A stretch of DNA of 64,000 bases from Anseranas semipalmata. Its lineage: Eukaryota > Chordata > Aves > Anseriformes > Anseranatidae. A program made the position numbers and the translations under genes. The notes beneath the pieces are model-generated. The model saw only the letters and a program-made list of their open reading frames with translations. It made no database searches and was not told where the DNA came from. Below are positions 48,873 to 62,652 of the stretch, piece after piece. The first letter of the stretch is position 1, and each line of letters starts with the position of its first letter. The stretch lies in NCBI GenBank assembly GCA_013399115.1, contig VXAA01001291.1:1-64000 (forward strand), given 5' to 3'.

Positions 48873-51095
48873 ATTACCTTTTTACAAACGTAGGCAGAGC
48901 AAAGACAATAAAATAGCATACAGGAAAATTTCTAAAAGAGAGTAATGTCAGGAAAGAAGATTGGTAAAGCGTTCTAATAAATGAGTTCCACAGATGTGGT
49001 AGTTATTATAAAATTAGCTTTGCATAACTTACCAATATAGCATTACATTTTCCCCCAGATGTTATCTGTTACTTGAATTAATTTTGCTTAAGTTTCTATT
49101 ATTGCAGATTTTATCCACACTGTATTTTATTATTTAAGTTTCTGTGGCATAAAACAAGTCCTGGCTGATAGCATTACTTTTAATAATATATGTAAGAGGT
49201 TTTAGTATTATACAAATGGCTGCTGGGTATATCTTAATAGTCATAGCACAGAACGTCTGCTCTCAAAATATTATGTAGATTAAAACCAGCTATTTACTTA
49301 CACTCTAATTCAAGTCATTGGAAAGGTTTGCAGTATTTATGCATGTGGTATGAAGGGAACCAATCTACTCAGGGAATAAATGTCAGAGTTTGAAAATTAG
49401 CAAAGCTGAGGCCAAGGTCAGTTTGGATTTACTAACATACTTGCTGAAAATTAGAATTTACAGTGTATGCTTATTTATTTCTTAAATGAGAAAAGAGACG
49501 GGGGTGGTGGTGTATTTGCTTCTTTGATACCAGGTTTTTGTATCATAGAAACATTTTAAAACCACCTTTTCAGCTTAACATTATCTGAAATTCTGTACTC
49601 CTGTCCACAGAGTCTTAACACAAATTCTCCGCAGCTAATCTTGCCAAACACAGGAAAATAATTATTTATAACGATTAGAAAAAATATCCCAAGTTCAGCC
49701 TGGACCCTTTCTAAAGCCTTGTAACATCTTTCAAAGCTTTTCAATGTCCTTCAGTGGGATATGGATTTGATTTTATATGCATGACAGATGCATTTTAAAA
49801 GGGTGTTTGTGTGTTATTCTCCATATTCGTATCATCTGTGTAGTTTCTAACTGTATGCCATGGGGCCTCACGCTACTAGAGATCTGCACCGGCTTCTCTC
49901 TTACATATGAACATTTGTGAGATTTGTTATGAACCAAAATATTTAATATTGGATTGACATTATTTTGCCATTCATGCTAAGCATGTCCAGCTGCACACCT
50001 ACCAACCTCCTGAATCTCAGTTGCTGGAATAAAAGGCATTTACAAGATGTGTTTTGCTAGGTGGCTATGTTTCACGTGCTTGAGTTTGAATGAAAAACCA
50101 ATGCACAGAGATGCACAGCCTCACCCTGATTCAAACCAGCCTTTTTTTTTTTTTGCCCCTTCTTAGCCTACCAGCATATGCAAACACAACAAATCTGCTC
50201 TACCTGCCCTTCTAAAGCATCGCCTTCCAGTGTTCTCACAGGTGAGGTTTCTGGGAGGCTGCTGATAGCTCTCCAAATACATTTGCTATTCTATTTTGCA
50301 GGAATGCTATGTAAAAGATCCAAAGCACTGAAGGATGTTATGAGGCACTCAGAAACTTAATCCAGATACATGATCTGTACGGTGTGACTAAGATGGCAGA
50401 GCTTGCTTCTGAACGTCTTCACTGTACACATTTGTATTAATATTTTAAGTAGAAATAAGATCAATGAGGGACTAAACTTCGCCTCTGAAGTATGCTCCTC
50501 AGTTGCCAACAATGTACATGGAAAGTCTGTGTGCATGTTCCTGGGCAAGAGTTTTCAAACCACTATTCCTTAAAGAAGACAAGAGTTCAGCAAGTCAAAG
50601 GTATGCTTTATGCTCTTTTTCCTGCATTTCAGAATTCAAGTTAATACATTTTAAAGACAGTTTTGCATATTTCTGAGCCGAGATGTGAATCAACTTTGCT
50701 GACAATACATCAGCAATTAATCTAGTCCAAAATAGCTATCTGAAGCAATTTGGTGCCTACATTGACAAAACAGGATCCACTCCTCCCCCCAGGAAGCTGT
50801 AAATCAGTTGATGACATCTGGCCTCAAGGACATCGGAGTCATCTGAAATGTGGTAATTTATATTAATGAACATCAATATTAATTTTTAAATAAAAAGAAT
50901 TTGCTGCTGCCATTATGTTTACACACGGAATATTATTTATAGCTTGTGTTCCTCCTTTCCTACATTTTGCCCATAAATTATTGTAAGGAAACATGCTGTC
51001 ACAGTTATAAATATTTTTCCTTGGAGTTAAAGCTTTTACATATCCTCTTACTGTTTTCAGTAACTATATGAGGGCAACAACCAGGATTTTCTTAC

Positions 51096-51149
51096 TTCTC
51101 CAGCAACTGCTGCCAATTTTAATGCTTGATTGAGTAGAAGAGGGTGCTT
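51096..51149 (-). CDS. Candidate upstream coding exon of the minus-strand gene
   Basis: A strong acceptor (GGGCTTTGGCTGTTTTTGTAG) and a good donor (GGAGAA before GTAAGA) bound 54 nt. In phase 0 it reads KHPLLLNQALKLAAVAGE, an amphipathic helix-like peptide, and it would join exon A (45612-45734) without a stop. A second frame is also open but leads to a stop in exon A. The distance to exon A is 5.4 kb. It is short, so a pseudo-exon is possible; the phase match and good sites are the arguments for it. Confidence 0.4.
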
Positions 51150-51986
51150 CTACAAAAACAGCCAAAGCCCTCCTCTCTGGAGACACCTTAATGCAGAATG
51201 CCCTTAATACCTAGATTCTGTAAGAATATCCTAACATCCCAGAAAAAAAAAAATCTTGATTTTACTGGGCTGCAGTCATCTATTTCTACTTTTACCAATC
51301 TTCCAATTATTATTGCCAATTCAGAAATTATTTAGAAAGACAAAATAAGAGACATGGCCATGAAAAAAAAAAAAAACACACCCAGTTGGCTTTCAAGCCG
51401 AGGGCACATCACTAAGTGATTCAGCTTGGAATGGTCATTCTAAATTCACATTGTGTTTAGCATTGCCAAATCTCTGAGAGTCATGGGATTACAAGAGAAT
51501 CTCAGCTTTCATTTAAAAATAAATTTAGTGTCTAGCTCTTATGGTTGCAGAGGAAAGATGGAAAACATAAATCTTGAAAGCTCAAAAACTAGACTGCAAG
51601 CAAAAGGAACAGAACAACAATTATTTTTAAGCAAGTCTCATGATTTTTTGAGGACTTGCTCACTATTTTAAATGCTTGAGGTTAACAATACCTTTTTAAA
51701 AGCAATGCCTACAGATTTTGAGAAGTTAAGGATTTTAGTCCCTGAAAATGCAACTCTAGTATGTCAGGACTCTTCAAAGTTCCAGCCACCCTCCCCCCAC
51801 TTTCCACTTCAAGGGCACTCAACAAGCAAACTGCAACCAGATCCCATTATGGCTGTGCAGTTTTATTCAACAGGGATCTAAAGCCTTAAAAAAAATAGTA
51901 ATAATCAAGAGTCTTTCCCACAGAATCTACCTAGCTGGATCTACAAATATTGGAAAAAATTAAGTTGTTTTTGTTTGTTTGCTTTG

Positions 51987-52014
51987 CCCCCCCCCCCCGC
52001 TTTTTTTTTTTTTT
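51987..52014. repeat. C12-GC-T14 homopolymer pair beside an assembly gap
   Basis: Twelve C, then GC, then fourteen T run directly into the N stretch. Long C and T runs are typical places for sequencing to fail, so the gap is probably technical. Confidence 0.9.
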
Positions 52015-52037
52015 NNNNNNNNNNNNNNNNNNNNNNN
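52015..52037. other. Assembly gap (23 N)
   Basis: A run of 23 undefined bases. True length unknown. Confidence 1.
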
Positions 52038-55000
52038 TACTAGCCATGTGAACACATGAGAAAACTGTAAAACTACATTCTGTTGAACCTAATGCAAAAC
52101 AGGCCATCTAATATTTTGGTGGCATACACCTTATCGGGCCAGAGCTTTACATTTTCTTGTTTGCATCTATTTTTCCAAATCATTTGATCAGGAAAGATCT
52201 GACACAAATGCTGAAAATATTATGATAAAAATGTGAAAGCATATTTGGTCAGGTGCATTTTGGTATCTCTTTTTGGGAGGAGGTTTTATACATTTTATAA
52301 AGACTTGCTGCAGTCTCATAGTCTCAGAAAACTGATTTGCAACAGAGCATGTGCCTTTGGCAACAAAGTGGGTTAGAAGAATTAAAATGCTTAGAGGGAT
52401 GGTATTCATCACACCTGCTTTAGGGGCTTTGTCAACCCCCATAGTCAGCACTAAGACGACTGCATCTCCTGAGGGAAGTCAGAGCCACTAAGATAAATTA
52501 AGAATGTAATAAGTGCTTAATACACCTGCCCTGAACCACAGCAAGCACAGCCTGTTAACTCTCCCATCGGCAATACAGGGAGTATCCAGGAAAGGTGGGT
52601 TCCTCACTGGAGCATCCCTGCCTGCCTGGGGCTGGGCAATATGAAATATTCCCTTTCCCAGTAAAGGACATCTGTAGGAACTCAGTGGGGACCAACAGCA
52701 CTCCTGCAGCCCTGAGCACGTATGGCAAAAGTCAGACATCTGTTGGCCCTGTCCTGGGCTGCTTTTTCCAGGTGTTACTTCCTACATACAGCAATATCTC
52801 ACCAACTATTACTATTCCACAGTGCTTTAGGTCAGCCCCAAGAATGCCAAAAAATGCTAATGGAGACATGCCTGTCTCCAGCATGTACGTCTCTCTCTGG
52901 CACATCTCACGCTGTAACACACTTGTTAAAGCACGTGTGTGTCTCAGGCGCTGTGTTACCCCACCAGATTTATCTCACTTCAGTAAGCACAGTTGTCAGG
53001 CTTTATCTAAATATAAGTACAATGTACATGAAAGAAAGACACAATGAAGATTGCCAGAGAACTAGGAAAAAAATTAAAATCAATTTTTTAAACAAAAAGG
53101 GTTCAAGAAGTGATTGGGAACTCCTGCTGAGAAAGTCTGGCAGCAGCAGAAAATTTTTTGTTGTTGTTGATACAGTAATGTGTAGTCACTGCCTCAAGTC
53201 GGACAGAGGTCCCACCTCCTGCCTTTATTCACTGCCCTTCGTGTACAGCCTTCTCTTCCTACCCATTTCCTCTGAAAATGGCATTTTCTCCACGCAAGAC
53301 TGGTCATGGACAAGCCCCGCACACAACTGCCCCACGCTCTGCACATTCCCACAGCACCAAATGACAAAGAAGCCAGCTCTCTGCAAACTCCTTTCAGACA
53401 TCAGGTGCATCAGCTGTGAATAGGCTTGTCTATATTGATTCACCCTAAGCTGACGGTACAGAAAAAGCTGCTCTAACATTTAAAAGGTTGCATTAAAAAA
53501 AATTTACCTAAACAATATTGATTCCGAGCTAACAGGGAAAAAAGATTGCTCATATAATTTAAAAACTATAATATAGATTTTTTTTTTTTTTTTTAAATAC
53601 GCTACATTAGAAAACTTTTCAGGACGTATGGTTATATAAAACGCGGAGCTTGTATATTTTTTTTATTAGACCTAAAACATAAAGTCTTTGCCTGAGTGTG
53701 TAAGTTTCTGTTAAAAAAACAATTTGTCCTGTGGACTGTAAATTCAATTACTGCTTTTATTGGAATCACATTTTGCTTTGGAAACAATCATGCAGGAAAA
53801 AGAACCAGAAACTTAGACATCTTAAAAACATCTCAAAACAGGCATGGCTGTGAGAACAAATCAGTTATGGTAATTCTTCCACTGTGAACTGCAATGTTTT
53901 CAAAATCCATTTCCATATTTTTAATTAACACCTAGTTCAAAAAAAAAAAAATCTTACTGTAGGTCATTTTAATCACAAATGGGAAAACAAATTTACTTTA
54001 TCAGAAAATTGACTCAACACTATTTTAAGGACTTATTTTTCATGTTTTTATCATCCAAATTAAGTTATTAACATACATTTTCCAATTTAGGAATGCAGAA
54101 GTAAGCCAATTTTTCTCTCAAATTTCAGTCACCTCTGTGTGAAACTAGTCTATTTTAACACCAGAATGTTTGATCAGTTCACACGCAAAAACACGAAGAT
54201 ATCTGTTACAATTGCGTTTCCACATAACTTGAATCTGAAGTATTCTAGCCATAGTCTTTTAGTCAAAACAAACCATTACTTCCTTATATCGTACTTAAAT
54301 TTCATACCCCATTGTAAACAGGCTCTCCTTATTGCTGTACATGTTCATAAATCTGTTTATACTGGATCTCAACTTGAATGTTGGGGTTAGTTTTAACTCT
54401 ATCCTATAATGCTGTCATTCATGTTAAATAAAAATGCAGCTGTGGATAGAGGCAGGGTTAGTCTGGTCAACACAAGAGTTAAACAAAGCTTTGTTTCAGC
54501 ATGGCTTGGCTTGGTGGGTGATTTGAAAACTAATAAGTTTCCCCTTGGTTAACTGCCAAAGCCAACCACACCTTGGATGATGTGAGGTTGTTTTTGAGAC
54601 GGTAACATCTCCTTACAGGCTATCTCCTCCCACTTTTACTTGGAAGGCTTCTGAGAAGAAGAGTCATTTCCATTTCTGTTGGGGCACGAAATGGTTTCTG
54701 GTGAAAAAGCATATAAATCTCATTCTGCTTTGACTTGTTAGGAAACTCGTAGAAAATCTCATAATCAAATGTGGACATTTCCAAATTTGTTTAAACAAAG
54801 GATGAAAAGAAACAAGCATTTTTAGTCAACCATTTCTCCTGAAGAAAAAAAATATACCACTCACTTAACTCCTTAACCCTTATAAACTCAAATTTAACTT
54901 CATCTTTTCGAAAATTACCACAAACAAAAGTAACAAAACCAGCATAAATCTGAGGTTTGTTCAAAGAGGATTTCCACAATCATACAGAATTTTAACACAA

Positions 55001-56654
55001 GCCAGGATTGTGAGCCAGCACTTAGAACTTTGAATTAACGCCAAAGCTAAATTCTTGAGTAACCTATAGAGAATGCAGCATTTAAATGTTTTTCAACACT
55101 ATTTGTTGACCCATGTGGATTTCTAAGCAAATATTAGTCAAAGAATTTGTTACTGGCATACTTACGTGCTACCTAACATTCATACCATTCCAACTACCAA
55201 ATCTCAACATTTCTGTATCCGTTATGTGTCAAACACTCCAAAAAGTTTAAGGCTCACCCAAGCATTATGAGAGCATTCAGGCAGAAGATTCGACTATTAA
55301 CACTACTAACTAGGAATGCTGCCTACAGTTCTATAAGGGAAATTACACCAACGGAAATAATTACACCAATTATACTTTGCTCTAGCAATATGTTTAATTA
55401 TGCCATGTTTAAGATAGTAAAGGAGCTTGGAATTTTTTTTCCTGTAAACATTACTATGGTATTGAAAAAACAATGCAAGAATTTTCAAGAGGCCCTGTAA
55501 GCGAACATGACAGGTACTACGTTGAATTGTACACTGCATGCTTTCCTCTCCTCCCTTATGTTTTGTCCTTTTAATAAACTCTGTTCTACAAGAATAGGTG
55601 AAGAAACTGCAATCACAAATCTAAACACAGCTTGCCTGATGAGATAAAGACAATATGTCTGTATTGGCCAGCTTTTGATGAGGGAAAAAAAAAATGAAGC
55701 AATGATGTCAGGGATTTATTTATTTATTCCTTCTAGCAACACCTTTCCCATGGCTGCTTTCCTAAATATCACAGCAACGCTGTAAGAACCTAAAGGGAGC
55801 CAACACCAAACAGTAGCACCTTCTCTGCAGAATGCACAGCTATACCCAGAAGCCTGACACTGCCTACTCTGGAGCTGCTCTCTTTCAGTCTAACCCTCAG
55901 CAGAACACACCTATCAGGAACATCGAATGTGTCTGGATTGCCAAGCAGAAAAGTTGAAGAGGGTAGAAAATTACAAACAGCTGACAAAACTCAGCTGGCA
56001 GTAAAGAAAAGGGGACGGGGGGGGGGAAACAGGAATTAAATTGGTCCTGTGGAAGAGAGACTTACTTGGCAGCTCAGAGAAAAGCATGGGTCAATATGCG
56101 GAGAAAGAGAGCAGGAGCGATGGGAAGCAGCTAACAACAGCATCGGACACCTCATATGTGGAGGAGAGGCAGCGTGGCCGAACAGATCCATCTTTACCAT
56201 GCTGGAAGCAGATTTCAATGCTGGACCGTAACACTTATTACTCCGGTCTCAAATTCCTGTTTGACCCCACTTGCCAAGCATGCCAGACTGCGCAAAGTGG
56301 CTCAGTTTCTAGTACGGCCTCCAACAGTGTCTCTTGCCACCAAACCAAGATTTTAACTTACTTTTCCAATAGATCCATAACCCAAAGATCATGTCAAAGA
56401 TGGCACTCCAAAGATGGGCCCTGTTCAGTTCCTTATCTACGTCAGTCTGCTTCCCTCTGAAAATCTCTTGCTCAATCTAGACAAAATGCCACATATCCTA
56501 TGTCCTCCTGTCATATGATTCTTTATTTTGATTTCAATATTTACCAGAATGTGAAGTAACTCTCACACCACTGCCACTGGGTTTGTGGTTTTGTGTTGGC
56601 CTGAAATATTTACCTATGCACCAAAATACAGTCTTTCTCCATTTGACACAATCC

Positions 56655-56687
<33 letters not shown>

Positions 56688-56703
56688 CGTGTGTGTGTGT
56701 GTA
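56655..56703. repeat. (TA)n(TG)n microsatellite
   Basis: A TA block passes into about 18 TG units with one GC interruption. A compound dinucleotide repeat likely to be length-polymorphic. Confidence 0.95.
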
Positions 56704-59347
56704 TATCTGTAAATGCTAATTGTTATTTAAGTTTAGAAGAGCTTGGGAAAAAAAAGCAGGAATCAATACCAAGACCTAATAAAAGAGAAAAACCTACTTG
56801 CCAGATATAATAGACAAAATTTCTGTGCAAGTCCTCTGATTCCGCACACACTATCTCTGTATTTATAGCACTGACTGGTTTAGGTGTTCTTTGCAGGCGT
56901 TCATTATATCATTTAGACATCCTAATAAATCATATTGGATGCACAGCTCCATGTGGAAGAAATAGACTTGATAGGAGATACCTTTTAAAAACTTGGCCCC
57001 AAAACCACAGACAGGTTCTTTCTACTCGACAACAACTAGCTCCACAGATATATTTGTCTCAACGGTAAATTAGTCTCAAAGCAACATCCTCCATCAGACA
57101 AAGACCCTGTGGTGCTCTTAGAACACAAGCGACAGCCAATTTGAACACTTTAACTGGATTTTTTTACAGCCCTAAAATTATTAAAATTGTGGATTTAAAA
57201 TAATTATATTTCAACCAGTGTTTTACTAGTTCTCTCCCCACCTTCTCTGATTTTAATTTTCTCACTTGTCAGCATCTCCTGGCAGTGAGAACAAGATAGA
57301 CCTCAAACCTTTGCTGATTGCTTTCCACACAATCTGATTTCTATAAATTAGAAGCTGCTGATGGGGAAGCAGACAGCAGAACCCTTTGATCAAGATACAC
57401 ATCTTGATCTCTTTTATCATTTAAAAAAACAATAATATTACAACAAAAAAAATCATCATACAAGCTTTTCGATCAAAGTGTGTCACTGTCTGCTTCCCAG
57501 TCAACATACTGCCAATGAACTGGCAAGGTGCCCAGGACGAGCAGGCAGCAGCTGGTGGATTTGATTACCATCTGTAAATCCACTAATGTGTAACATATTA
57601 TGTCTCCACCTAGCGGGCAACTGCACTTAACAGAAAATTTGAAAATGGGTTGGAGTCTACTTCCACGGAGGACAGAAGGAGCTTCACTAGACTTCCCACC
57701 AGCAGAACTGGGCTCTAAGGCTGTATAATGGTGGAAAGTATCTAAAACAAGAAACTCTCTGGTGGTTCCACCATTTGGCTGGTACTTGCCCTTGAAATCA
57801 TGTTTTCCCCAGAAGCATTCATAGAATATCAACTCCTATGCTCTCCCAACAAACCACCGGATCTTTCTTACACTCCACAGCACCCTGGAAGCCTTACTGG
57901 GCAAATTCTGAAAATGTAAAAGAGAGAACAGGAAAAGGAAGGTGACAGCAAGGATGCCAGTAATGTCCAGAGCTCTGGAAATAAATAACAAGGAATGAGA
58001 TAAAAATGGCAAGACACTGTCTTCCCTTAAGAAGAATTAAACTACAGCATATTGAAGCGTTACCCTAGCTACTCTATGGCAATACATGAAAAATACTACA
58101 TTAACTTTCTCATATAGTTTCAAATAACAACCTGGACTTGCAAACCAGACAGAACAGCAACAGGGGTAAAAAAAGATAGGCAAATCTGTTTTTCAGAAAG
58201 TGCCACAGAAACCGCCCTTGTGCCACAGATTTCAGAATCCATGTGACCATTCAAATAAAGGTGAAACTGAGGCACAAGACAGTGCTGTGACAGCTCTCAT
58301 GTGACAAACAGAGGACTAGAACAAGTAGCTACTAAAAGACAAATTCTACCGCATTCATTATACCACCCTCCCCTTCATCGATTATCATCCTTTTCGACAA
58401 CAACCCAGCTAGCAATGTACTGACTGGACATATTTTATCCACAGCCATCTAGCGCAAAAATTGCACCCTAATGAAGAACTATCAGTACAGCAAAATGAAA
58501 TAAAAAACAACAAGATCATACTATTGATTTTTTCCATCCACATATGGACTGGACCTGAATTCCCTTAGCTGAAGAAATCTTTTGAGATAACTCTCCAACA
58601 CAGCATGATTACATTTCATTTAATGACTTTCTCTGGATGCATGATAGGTCCTAAAATAGCTCTTCTTTTTCTGAGTATCTTTTAATAAAGTTGTTTTTTA
58701 AGATGTGTTTTGATTTGACACACGTAAACTGGTTACAGTAAAGCATTTTCTGCTTTTATCATATACTCCATTGCATTAAAAGCAAGTTTATTACTCTATA
58801 AATAATTCATTCAAAGGAACTTCAGTTTAACAGTGCCTAATAGACACAATCACTTAAGGTATCATGCTGGCAAATTTCAGCTTTAAATCAGAAGCCTATC
58901 TGTCTTCATATAAAAAAATCAACTTATCAGAAAAAAGCATCATTTTGCAAGAAACTCAGGTACGAGCGCTTAAAAATTAAGTCAATACACGCCAACAACT
59001 TTTGTGCTAATTTATTACATTGCTTGTTTGTGCAGGAAGGGGATAAGACTTGTTTCAATCTATTCTATTTCCCTTTATTTCAACAGAGAGTACAAGAATT
59101 AGAAATGGATGTTGTTCCCTCAACAATTTGCTGTGATAGAAGCTTTATTTTTCAGGTCAGCACTCTCCATTTTTGATTGCTAACTGAGAGTGCAACAATG
59201 GCTAAAAAAAGAAGGCTCTGAAATGTTGGGAAATAGAAACTGCTGACTACCTGGTGAAGAAATAATGATTTATAATATATGAATAGGAGCAATAATTGGA
59301 TAGCAGGCTGTACTCAAAAAAGCCTTAATTCACAGATCTGACATCAG

Positions 59348-59395
59348 AAAGTCATAATCCATCGATCTAGCATCAGAATGATGGATTATGACTTT
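59348..59395. other. Perfect 16-bp inverted repeat (hairpin)
   Basis: AAAGTCATAATCCATC at 59348-59363 is the exact reverse complement of 59380-59395, with a 16-nt spacer. The left arm and spacer also contain a near direct repeat (GATCTGACATCAGAA at 59335-59349 and GATCTAGCATCAGAA at 59364-59378). The whole could be a remnant of a small inverted-repeat transposon or a hairpin produced by a template switch. No terminal motif of a known family is recognised. Confidence 0.85.
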
Positions 59396-60565
59396 TTAAG
59401 AACATGTAAGCATGTCAGCTTCATGAGCATTCCGGGAATTGTAGTCCAAATTGTTTTACTGAAGTTATTTGAACAATTTCAGCTCTTTCCAATAAAGATG
59501 ATGCACTAATATTTTGAAATATAAAAGTTTTGTTGGATCCATTTTTTTTGTCAAACCTTAAAAATCCAACAAAATACTGCAGGTTACCATAACTTGTGAC
59601 AGAAGAACATTTTCAAAATTACTTCAGAAATGAAAACAATTTTGAAAACCTAATCGTTTTTTACATCGAAAAGAGTTATATATTCAAATTTGGAGGAGAA
59701 AAACTGAAGGTGCAAAGTAAGGAATTAATTACAATGATTTCTGACATATACTATGCATGTTTTCCCCTGGATTACTGCAAAAACATATTTTTGTCCCTGA
59801 GTATCTCAAACTGTTACTGCCAAAGAAAGTTATGATGTGAATTTCGATGGAGTCTTTCATGAAAAGAAATAATACTTTTGAAATGTGTGAATATCTAGAG
59901 CTTGAAATGTTACAAATAAGCTTTTGCCATATTAACTCAAAAAGGCATGTGGCCTGTTCGATGAAATACTTTGAACTCCAGTTTTGTCAAACAAAAAAAA
60001 TAAAAATAAAAAAACATGGGCTCAGGAAAGTTCCAGAGCTCCTTTCATTGAGCATCATCTACTTATTTACAACATGATTTCATTAATCAAATTCTATTAC
60101 CAAATCTTCTTGTGGCATTTCCCCATTACAATTCAGTGAAACCACCTACAAATTAACTACTGCTACACTAGATTAACTCCATGGCTCAGACAGGTGAGAG
60201 TTATTAAAAAAATTGCTTTCTACTCCAGACAAGTGTTGAGAATAAAAAGAAAAGCCAATGTTAAAAATAAAATATGACTAAATATTTTCAATGTATACAT
60301 ATATTAAAACCATAAAAAAAAAACCTAAAACCTCTTCCAAAGGTATAAGAACTTTAAGAATACAAGTAACAGGGCTAAAGCGCAAAAGAAACAAACCAAA
60401 CCATGGTTGCTTATCTCTGTATTTTATCCACAATCTCCTTTGCATTTCCCTTGCCTAGAAGCAGAGTTTCTCTCTCTGATCTCTCTCACTTTCTATTTTC
60501 TTATTGGTAAAATGGGTTTAAGAGAGCTTATTAATAAAAATGAGCTACTTATGTAATGCTTTAAG

Positions 60566-60568
60566 ATA

Positions 60569-60605
<37 letters not shown>
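60566..60605. repeat. (AT)n followed by T15
   Basis: About twelve AT units (60566-60590) run into fifteen T. A simple repeat prone to slippage. Confidence 0.95.
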
Positions 60606-62635
60606 CCTTTTGGGTATGTTCATAACTAAAGCCACTATGGAAAGGACAAGGAGTCACAGGGCTCTTTTATAATGTTTGAAATAATTTATTTCACTAAAAT
60701 CCATGTACATTGAGCAAAGGTATCCTGAGTCCAATCTCAGCCCAGATTCCAAAACAAACAACAATGGGACTAAAGGAAGAGAAAAGGCAGCTGTGGAACA
60801 GTACCCTTTAAAATCTCAATTGTTCACAGAACGAAAGTGAAAAATAATGCATTTTTTGCAAGACAAGAAGCAACTCACTTCATTTTGACAACTAAATATG
60901 AAATGGCTAATAAACATCACTGCCATGTTACACAACACTCCTTCCTCTAGTCATGCCTAATCTTCTTAGAGGTCTCATATAAAGGGATCACATCACTGAA
61001 AAGCAACCACTTCTTCAGCCTTAAAGAACAATAACTCCATACAACTGATCAAATGAAAGGGTACCTCATTTGATTAAATTTACTGAGGAATTAACATTGG
61101 CAGGCTGTAATTACTCACTTGGAAGGCAGTCAGGAGGACACCATGCCTCACAGCTTTCTGTTTTGTGATTTTTATGCTTGAGGTAATGATAGGTGGTCAG
61201 GATATCGATTTTACATCTTCTTTCAAAGAGCCTGTTGTGCAGTGCCCTAGCAGCATCAAACCTGGTTCATTGGTTAGTCCATCATCAAACCATTTTCTAC
61301 CTGAATTTTCCTTGGATCCTTCCTGACCCAGTATTAACCCAGCTCAACTCAATTAAGCTCATGAAATCAAATGAGACTAAGTAGGGTGGCTACAACCTTT
61401 CCGACCTTTCCAGACCAAAGAATGAATATAGTCCTCAAGACCTTGCACAGGGGAAGATGGCAGCCTGGTAAATTGGGCTTCTCTCAATTCCTCCTCTTTT
61501 TCGGACCTCTGCATTAGTCCTACACCTCTTTTCATGTTGTTAAAGAGGTTGTATCCTCTCCTTGTCTCAACTGACAAACTCATTTCACGTATATTATGAA
61601 GCAGCAGTGAGATGCTAACTTTCTGTCTTTAATGATGTGTGCTTGAACAAATGACCCTGAAGCGAAAGGCTCTGTAGATCTTTAGCATTCCTTTGATACT
61701 CCAGGCTCCTTACTCATTTAGTTTATAAGCAAAACCTATGTGCAACAGGAACTCTTACTCACTATTACAATCATTCTGCTGTGGCAGTACATTGCACTGA
61801 AAAGAATATGAATTATAAAGTGCATGGGTTAGTAAAATTTAAATCAAGCAAATGTTTAATATGAAGCCATTTCATCTATTTCCAAAGTTCGGCAAATTTA
61901 TTACAGAGCATTGAAATTGCACTTCAAGCCCTAAGGCTTGCAGTGTTGGAGCCTGCCTGATTAATGTAATTAAAGGAACAGCATAACTGAAAATTTATTA
62001 AAAATTAAATATATGTGGCCTTATTGTTTACTTCCAACTGATAGCATGATTTCTAGCTAAAAATCTGCACTGCTTAATACTTGACAAGTTGTTAAAGCAC
62101 ATCCCCTTTCTCCTGCTGTGCATATGATTAAAAGAACAGAGGTTAAATGCGGCAATAGAAAAAATCTGAGAATTCTATTTTTGGTCACAGTGGCACTAAG
62201 TTCCCCCTTCTCAGTTTTGCAATAAGCAAGTGCTGCTAAAGAGGTGGAAAGCTCACGGCAGAAGGACATCAAGCTGGAGAAGGGTAGGAAAATGCTTCCT
62301 TGGACAGAATCTTCCATGGTCACTAAGTGTCTTACATTGCAGTTTTCTATCTTAGTCAAGACACAGCTTGCAGGAGAAGCCAAGCTATATGAATCAGATT
62401 ACAAGACACATATAGCTGGTAAGGCCTGATGCAGAATAATGCCCAATGGGTGCAAAGCTGGCTTGTTTATGTGGCAGAGAAATACCCTCTTACACAGTGC
62501 TTGTGAGATGCTTAAGAGCACACAGCCAACAAATGCTGGCTAGCTTACCAAGGGATCCCAGAGGTCCAAGGAAATAGGTTTTATGGGATGGAAATCTAAT
62601 TTTCTTCATTCTGAAACCACAGTCAAAAAGCTTAC

Positions 62636-62652
62636 TTTTTTTTTTTTTTTTT
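62636..62652. repeat. Poly(T) run of 17
   Basis: Uninterrupted T17 followed by CTGCAAAAG. No element is recognised. Confidence 0.9.

Larger units (their letters stand above)
45735..51095 (-). other. Presumed intron upstream of exon A, with unassigned segments
   Basis: Mostly AT-rich. It holds an acidic open frame at 46325-46437, a GC-rich block at about 48468-48872, a CTTT-type repeat at 46497-46516 and a T16 run at 45805-45820. Possible small exons (46072 region; 49028-49060; 50001-50024) were seen on the minus strand but none fits in phase with strong sites on both sides. Confidence 0.45.

Noticed and set aside
52595..53423. Overlapping plus-strand frames of 150 and 233 codons
   Set aside because: No recognisable domain, no promoter or splice context, and two overlapping frames of similar quality argue for chance or an unrecognised repeat.
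54865..54949. Minus-strand 85-nt open segment with donor TTAA/GTGAGT
   Set aside because: The acceptor is mediocre and the exit phase does not fit the 51096 exon; kept only as a note in the noncoding block.
61123..61260. Minus-strand exon-like segment with donor CCAA/GTGAGT and two overlapping open frames
   Set aside because: The acceptor is poor, two frames look equally protein-like, and no phase-compatible neighbour exists.
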